Positions 38,814 to 43,759 of a DNA stretch of 43,759 nucleotides are shown here, piece after piece. Position 1 is the first letter of the stretch, and every line of letters begins with the position of its first letter. The stretch is taken from contig NZ_JAAKGV010000036.1 of assembly GCF_011043735.1 (NCBI RefSeq), positions 1-43,759 on the forward strand. The letters are read 5' to 3'. Source of the stretch: Methylobacterium sp. DB0501 (GTDB lineage: Bacteria; Pseudomonadota; Alphaproteobacteria; Rhizobiales; Beijerinckiaceae). Under the pieces are notes generated by a model. That model was not told the origin of the DNA, did no database searches, and worked only from the letters and a program-made list of their open reading frames with translations. The position numbers and the translations under genes were made by a program.

Positions 38814-40100
38814 ATGCGCGTATTTCTTATTTTGATTGTGCTGGCAGCCGGCGTCGCGCTCGGTGGTGCGGTGCCACGCGTGTCGCAGATCGTCCAAGGG
38901 GCTTTGGCGGCGACGGGTCTGACGAGGGCGGAGCCTGCGGTGGACAGCCAAGCGGAGTCCTCGAAAGCAGAAGTGGGGAAGCCCGCGGGCGAGAAGGCAG
39001 AGACTCACGCCGCCGAGGGACTAATCAAGATGTCGGAGAAGCAGATCTCCAACCAGGAGATCGCGGTCGCACCCGTTCAAGGTGGTACGCTCTCGCGGCA
39101 CCTGATGGCTCCGGGCACGATCACGCCGGATACCGACCGGATCGCGCGCGTGCCAGCCCGGGTCGTTGGAACCGTCGCGGAGATGCTCAAGCGCCTCGGC
39201 GACCCCGTGAAGAAGGGCGAGGTTGTGGCCGTCCTCGACAGCCGTGAGGTGGCGGATGCCAAGAGCGAGTACCTGACGGCCTCGGTCAACACCGAGTTGC
39301 AGAAGACCAACTACGACCGCCAGCAGGCGCTCTGGGACAAACGGATCTCGGCGGAGGCCACGTTCCTCCAGGCGCGCGCGACTTATTCCGAGACGCAGCT
39401 ACGGCTGAACCTGGCCCGGCAGAAGCTCTCGGCGCTGGGCCTCAATGCGGACGAGGTGGTCGCAGCCGCCAAGAAGGATGAGGCCACACCGAACCAGTCG
39501 AGTTTGCGCCGCTACGAGCTGCGCTCGCCACTGACAGGGCGCGTGGTCGAGCGCAAGGTCGACGTCGGCACGACAGTGGGTGGCCAGGGTGATCCCGCCG
39601 ACCTCTATCTAGTGGCGGATCTCTCCACCGTCTGGGTCGAGCTCGCGGTGCCGACTACGGACCTGGCCAAGGTCAAGGAGGGTGCTGGGGTTCTGATCGC
39701 TCCCCGCGACGAAGATGCCGGCCAACGAGCGAAGGGCAAGATCATCTTCGTCAGCCCCATCCTGAATGCCGAGACACGCTCCGCTCGGGTCATTGCCGCC
39801 CTACCCAACCAGGATTTCAGCTGGCGACCGGGCACCTTTGTCACGGCAGAGATCCAGATCGGGCAGGACGACGTGAAAGTGCTGGTGCCGCGCGATGCGC
39901 TCCAGACCATGGGCAGCGAGAAGGTTGCCTTTGTGCGCACGCCCGAGGGCTTCGAGCGCCGCGACGTCAAGACCGGCAAGGCGGACGACACGTCCGTCGA
40001 GATCGTGTCCGGGCTGTCCTCCGGTGACGAGATCGCGGTCAAGAACACTTTCCTCCTCAAGGCTGAGCTCGGCAAGGGCGAAGCCGAGCACCACGACTGA
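38814..40100 (+). CDS. czcB: RND efflux periplasmic adaptor (CzcB-like)
   Basis: A 428-residue membrane fusion protein from ATG 38814. An N-terminal hydrophobic anchor (VFLILIVLAAGVALGGAV) is followed by a Glu/Ala/Lys-rich linker. The barrel-sandwich hybrid domain comes next: APGTITPDTDRIARVPARVVGTVAEMLKRLGDPVKKGEVVAVLDS, and YELRSPLTGRVVERKVDVGTTV for the second half. A long helical hairpin lies between them (NTELQKTNYDRQQALWDK). The beta-barrel and membrane-proximal domains follow. The class is HME-RND (heavy metal). It links CzcA to an outer-membrane channel. czcA begins 14 bp downstream. Confidence 0.88.
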   Translation: MRVFLILIVLAAGVALGGAVPRVSQIVQGALAATGLTRAEPAVDSQAESSKAEVGKPAGEKAETHAAEGLIKMSEKQISNQEIAVAPVQGGTLSRHLMAPGTITPDTDRIARVPARVVGTVAEMLKRLGDPVKKGEVVAVLDSREVADAKSEYLTASVNTELQKTNYDRQQALWDKRISAEATFLQARATYSETQLRLNLARQKLSALGLNADEVVAAAKKDEATPNQSSLRRYELRSPLTGRVVERKVDVGTTVGGQGDPADLYLVADLSTVWVELAVPTTDLAKVKEGAGVLIAPRDEDAGQRAKGKIIFVSPILNAETRSARVIAALPNQDFSWRPGTFVTAEIQIGQDDVKVLVPRDALQTMGSEKVAFVRTPEGFERRDVKTGKADDTSVEIVSGLSSGDEIAVKNTFLLKAELGKGEAEHHD

Positions 40101-40114
40101 GCGGGAGGGTAGTC

Positions 40115-43100
40115 ATGATCAGCCGCATCCTCGACTTCTCCGTGCACCAGCGCTGGCTGGTGGTTCTCCTGTCCCTGCTCGCGGCGGGCTTCGGCGTCTA
40201 CTCGCTGACGAAGCTGCCCATCGATGCGGTCCCGGACATCACCAACAATCAGGTGCAGATCAACACAGTCGCACCGTCCTACTCCCCAGTCGACATTGAG
40301 AAGCAGGTCACCTACCCGGTCGAGACCGCGCTCGCCGGCATCAAGGGCCTGGAATACACCCGCTCCCTGTCACGCAACGGGTTCTCGCAAGTCACCGCTG
40401 TATTCGCGGAGAAGCTCGACATCTACTTCGCCCGCCAGCAGGTCGCCGAGCGTCTGTCCCAGGTGAAGGACGAGTTGCCGCCCGGGGCCGAGCCGCAGAT
40501 GGGTCCCGTCTCGACAGGCCTGGGCGAAGTCTACATGTGGACGGTGAACTACAAGAAGCCCGACGAAGGTGCGCCCGTCGTCGATGGCAAGCCGGGCTGG
40601 CAATCCGACGGCAGTTACCTGACGCCGGAGGGCCAGCGGCTCACGACCGAGCTGGAGCGCTCGGCCTATCTGCGTACGATCCAGGACTGGATCATCCGCC
40701 TGCAGATCAAGACGGTGCCTGGCGTGGCCGGCGTCGATGGCATCGGCGGCTACGAGAAGCAGTATCACGTCCAGCCAGATCCGGCGAAGCTGACCGCCCT
40801 GGACCTGTCCTTCGGCGACGTCGCTCGAGCGCTCCAGGCCAACAATGCCAACCAGGGCGCCCGCTACCTGGAGGACAACGGCGAGGGCTATGTCGTGCGC
40901 TCGGCCGGCCGGCTGGAGAGCATGGACGACATCCGCAACGTGGTCGTCACCACCCGGGGGGGCGTGCCGGTCCGGATCAAGGACATCGCCGAGGTCCGCA
41001 TCGGGCGGGATCTACGCACCGGCTCCGGTAGCGAGAACGGCCGGGAGGTCGTGGTCGGCACCGCCCTGATGCTCATCGGCGAGAACAGCCGCACGGTCGC
41101 GGCCGCAGTCGACGCCAAGATGAATGAGATCCGACGCTCGCTCCCGCCCGGCATCGAGGTCCAGACGGTGCTCAACCGGACGCTGCTGGTCGAGGCCACT
41201 GTCAAGACCGTGGCCAGGAACCTCGCCGAGGGCGCGACGCTCGTCATCGTCATTCTGTTCCTGCTGCTCGGCAACATTCGCGCCGCCATCATCACGGCGC
41301 TCGTCATCCCGGTCGCCATGCTGATGACCATGACCGGCATGGTCGAGGCGCGGATCTCGGCCAACCTGATGTCGCTCGGCGCGCTCGACTTCGGCCTCAT
41401 CGTCGACGGCGCAGTCATCATCGCCGAGAATTCACTTCGGCACTTGGCAGAAAAGCAGCACGAGCTCGGGCGCAAGCTCGACCTTGAAGAGCGGCTTGCT
41501 ACGGTGCGGGCCTCGGCCGAGGAGATGATCAAGCCGTCGCTGTTCGGGCAGGCGATCATCATCCTCGTCTACGTGCCACTCCTCACCTTCACGGGCGTCG
41601 AGGGCAAGATGTTCGAGCCGATGGCGCTGACCGTCATCATCGCACTGGTCGCCGCCTTCGTCCTGTCGCTCACCTTTGTGCCGGCGATGATCGCCATCGT
41701 CATCACCGGCAAGGTCACCGAGAAGGACAACCTCATCATCCGCGGTTTGAAGGCGGCCTACCGCCCTGCACTCGTGGGCGCCGTGCGCGCCCCGATGGCG
41801 TTCATCGGGGCCGCCCTCCTGCTGCTGGTCGGGGCAGGCCTGCTCTTCACCCGGCTCGGGGCGGAGTTCATCCCGACGCTGGACGAGAAGAGCATCGCGA
41901 TGAACGCGCTGCGTATCCCCTCGACCTCTCTGTCGCAGTCGCAGACCATGCAACTCAAGGTCGAGCAGGCGGTCGCGAAGTTCCCGCAAGTGGCCTACGT
42001 CTTCTCGAAGACCGGCACGGCCGAGGTTGCCTCCGACCCGATGCCGCAGAACTCGTCGGACACCTTCGTTATTCTCAAGCCGCAGGACGAGTGGCCGGAT
42101 CCGGAGCTGTCCAAAGCCGAGCTCCAAGAGCAGATCGAGAAGGCGGTGGGTGAGCTCGCGGGCAACGTGTTCGAATTCTCCCAACCGATCCAACTGCGCT
42201 TCAACGAATTGCTCGCCGGCACCCGGGGCGATCTCGCCGTGAAGGTCTTCGGCGAGGAGTTCGAGCCGATGCTCAAGGTAGCCAATCAGATCGCCGCGAT
42301 CCTGCGGAGCACACAAGGCGCGGAGGACGTCAAGGTCGAGCAGACGCAAGGCCTGCCTTTCCTCGAGATCAAGATCAACAAGACAGAGGCCGCGCGCCTG
42401 GGGCTCAGCACCGGGGCCATCCAGGAGGTCATCGGAGCGGCCATCGGCGGCAAGGACGCGGGTGTCGTCTTCGAGGGCGACCGCCGCTTCCCCATCGTAG
42501 TGCGGCTCACCGACAAGGTGCGCGAAGATCGCGAGGCTCTCGAAAACCTACCTGTCGCGCTGCCACCCGGCGCGAATGGGCGTGCTGCCTCGGTGCTCCT
42601 GAAGCAGGTGGCGAGATTTGAGGTCACGGAAGGGCCAAACCAGATCTCCCGCGAGAATGGCAAGCGGCGCGTCGTGGTCACGGCGAACGTGCGCGGGCGC
42701 GACATCGGCTCGCTTGTGGCCGAAGCTCAAGCCAAGGTCGCGCGCCAAGTGCAAATGCCGTCAGGCTACTACGTCGCTTGGGGCGGGCAGTTCGAGAACC
42801 TCGCCTCGGCCCGGCAGCGGCTCATGATCGTGGTGCCGGTCTGCTTCTTCCTGATCTTCCTGCTGCTCTACTCGGCCCTGGGCTCACCCCGGGACGCGCT
42901 TCTGGTGTTCAGCGCGGTGCCGCTGGCGCTGACCGGCGGCATCGCGGCCCTGTGGCTGCGCGGCATGCCGTTCTCGGTGCCGGCCGCGGTCGGCTTCATC
43001 GCGCTCTCGGGCGTGGCGGTGCTCAACGGTCTCGTGATGCTGACTTTCATCAAGCAGCTCATGGCCGAGGGGCGACCCCGGCGCGAGGCCATCCTGGAGG

Positions 43101-43369
43101 GAGCGATGACCCGCCTTCGCCCCGTTGCCATGACGGCTCTGGTGGCCTCGCTCGGGTTCGTGCCGATGGCGCTCGCCACCGAGACGGGCGCCGAGGTCCA
43201 GCGCCCGCTGGCGACCGTGGTGATCGGCGGCTTGATCAGCGCGACCTTGCTCACGCTCATCGTGCTGCCGGCGCTCTACGCACGTTTTGGCGGCAGGGAG
43301 ACCCCGACACCTTCAGTGAAAGAAGCCAAAGATCGCGCCTATCCACCGCTCAGGTCAGCCGCAGAGTGA
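40115..43369 (+). CDS. czcA: Heavy-metal efflux RND pump (CzcA-like)
   Basis: A 1084-residue inner-membrane proton antiporter of the HME-RND group, of normal length. It has twelve predicted spans in two halves with large periplasmic loops. The hallmark TM4 motif is DFGLIVDGAVIIAEN (Asp425, Asp431, Glu438), the proton-relay residues of CzcA-type pumps. Other conserved stretches are LPIDAVPDITNNQVQINT, YPVETALAGIKGLEYTRS and GFIALSGVAVLNGLVML. It should expel Zn2+/Cd2+/Co2+ or Ni2+ from the periplasm via CzcB. No CzcC-like outer-membrane channel is encoded on the plasmid. GGGAGG precedes the start. The exported protein of unknown function follows across the circle junction. Confidence 0.93.
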   Translation: MISRILDFSVHQRWLVVLLSLLAAGFGVYSLTKLPIDAVPDITNNQVQINTVAPSYSPVDIEKQVTYPVETALAGIKGLEYTRSLSRNGFSQVTAVFAEKLDIYFARQQVAERLSQVKDELPPGAEPQMGPVSTGLGEVYMWTVNYKKPDEGAPVVDGKPGWQSDGSYLTPEGQRLTTELERSAYLRTIQDWIIRLQIKTVPGVAGVDGIGGYEKQYHVQPDPAKLTALDLSFGDVARALQANNANQGARYLEDNGEGYVVRSAGRLESMDDIRNVVVTTRGGVPVRIKDIAEVRIGRDLRTGSGSENGREVVVGTALMLIGENSRTVAAAVDAKMNEIRRSLPPGIEVQTVLNRTLLVEATVKTVARNLAEGATLVIVILFLLLGNIRAAIITALVIPVAMLMTMTGMVEARISANLMSLGALDFGLIVDGAVIIAENSLRHLAEKQHELGRKLDLEERLATVRASAEEMIKPSLFGQAIIILVYVPLLTFTGVEGKMFEPMALTVIIALVAAFVLSLTFVPAMIAIVITGKVTEKDNLIIRGLKAAYRPALVGAVRAPMAFIGAALLLLVGAGLLFTRLGAEFIPTLDEKSIAMNALRIPSTSLSQSQTMQLKVEQAVAKFPQVAYVFSKTGTAEVASDPMPQNSSDTFVILKPQDEWPDPELSKAELQEQIEKAVGELAGNVFEFSQPIQLRFNELLAGTRGDLAVKVFGEEFEPMLKVANQIAAILRSTQGAEDVKVEQTQGLPFLEIKINKTEAARLGLSTGAIQEVIGAAIGGKDAGVVFEGDRRFPIVVRLTDKVREDREALENLPVALPPGANGRAASVLLKQVARFEVTEGPNQISRENGKRRVVVTANVRGRDIGSLVAEAQAKVARQVQMPSGYYVAWGGQFENLASARQRLMIVVPVCFFLIFLLLYSALGSPRDALLVFSAVPLALTGGIAALWLRGMPFSVPAAVGFIALSGVAVLNGLVMLTFIKQLMAEGRPRREAILEGAMTRLRPVAMTALVASLGFVPMALATETGAEVQRPLATVVIGGLISATLLTLIVLPALYARFGGRETPTPSVKEAKDRAYPPLRSAAE

Positions 43370-43460
43370 GACGGTCATGTCCCTCGGGAAGCCCTCAAGT
43401 CTCAGGCGAAGTCCAGGACCCGGCCCGCACCGCACCACTTTCGAGAGCAGCGGTGCGGGA

Positions 43461-43759
43461 CGAAGGAGGATCTACTTGGTACTCGCGGTGGCTTTTCTCT
43501 GGTCGAGCGGCAAGGTCGCCACACAGGCCGCGGAGGCTCCGTTCGGGCTGTCTTGGGGTCCTGTGACGACCGTACCGCGGCCCTCAATGGTCGACCGCGA
43601 GGCCAATATAACGGCTCTGTTCTACTTCCATGACAAACTGCCGGCATCCGGGCGGGACACACAGCAGGTCGTGCTCGAAGTCTGCCAGGACGAGGGCCTT
43701 CAGCAAGTTATCTGGGTCAGCCAGGCGTTCTCACAAACCGACCTGGCTGCAAAGTACGA
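43461..43759. repeat. Right copy of the 299-bp terminal direct repeat
   Basis: Identical to 1-299; together they mark the overlap of a circular molecule. Confidence 0.95.
43476..43759 (+). CDS. Duplicate, truncated copy of the exported protein at 16-543
   Basis: This is the first part of the same gene shown again by the terminal overlap; it runs off the end. It is not a second gene. Confidence 0.85.
   Translation, partial: MVLAVAFLWSSGKVATQAAEAPFGLSWGPVTTVPRPSMVDREANITALFYFHDKLPASGRDTQQVVLEVCQDEGLQQVIWVSQAFSQTDLAAKY

Noticed and set aside
1..43759. CRISPR array, tRNA or rRNA genes
   Set aside because: No regularly spaced long identical repeats with unique spacers and no recognisable tRNA or rRNA signature were seen. 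The phased repeats at 11084 and the GCGCCTT array are too short and too closely spaced for CRISPR.

Overview
The first 299 bases are repeated exactly as the last 299 (1-299 = 43461-43759). The simplest reading is a circular replicon of 43,460 bp whose assembly ends overlap. The content is that of a plasmid: a MOBF relaxase and coupling protein, two ATPase-based maintenance loci, a serine resolvase, two toxin-antitoxin pairs, and insertion sequences at most joints. The high G+C, the Ros/MucR regulators, the RHE_PE00001 (DUF1612) protein and the alphaproteobacterial-type FlgB/FlgC relics point to Hyphomicrobiales, most likely a Methylobacterium-like host. The host is inferred; there is no rRNA or other taxonomic marker.

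Layout. (a) 1-2900: an exported protein that closes the metal operon across the circle junction, an AT-rich island (methyltransferase and small exported protein), and the stumps of an IS256-type element and an HNH gene. (b) 2900-7700: two Ros/MucR-like regulators lacking the zinc ligands, a coupled small membrane protein, the DUF1612 gene diverging from a tyrosine recombinase, and vapBC. (c) 7760-16300: the mobilisation region. The MOBF relaxase and a small accessory protein run leftward. An stbABC-like operon runs rightward. Between them lies a 264-bp intergenic region carrying repeats phased at 10-11 bp. A VirD4/TraG coupling protein and an unknown coupled gene follow an IS5/IS427 copy. No mating-pair-formation (VirB/Tra) genes are present, so the plasmid looks mobilisable rather than self-transmissible. 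(d) 16580-20920: an HNH protein, higBA, a serine recombinase with a candidate res site, parA plus a small ribbon-helix-helix partner behind a dense GCGCCTT repeat array, and a winged-helix protein that is the best Rep candidate. (e) 21086-29133: an IS256 copy whose two flanks are both broken genes, a double-barrel porin, and a flgB/flgC relic with IS66 inserted in the last codons of flgC (perfect 8-bp duplication).

(f) 29146-43460: the cargo, a membrane and metal homeostasis block. It holds a phospholipase-D-type enzyme, a DedA protein, a Ca2+/cation exchanger, a PepSY protein, decayed histidine kinase and P-type ATPase genes, a CDF exporter, a ZIP-like transporter, an MgtC-like protein, small His/Cys-bearing exported proteins, and a CzcB-CzcA heavy-metal RND pump with no outer-membrane partner on the plasmid. 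Together these suggest divalent-metal efflux and buffering with lipid-envelope repair, carried on a mobilisable and strongly stabilised plasmid.
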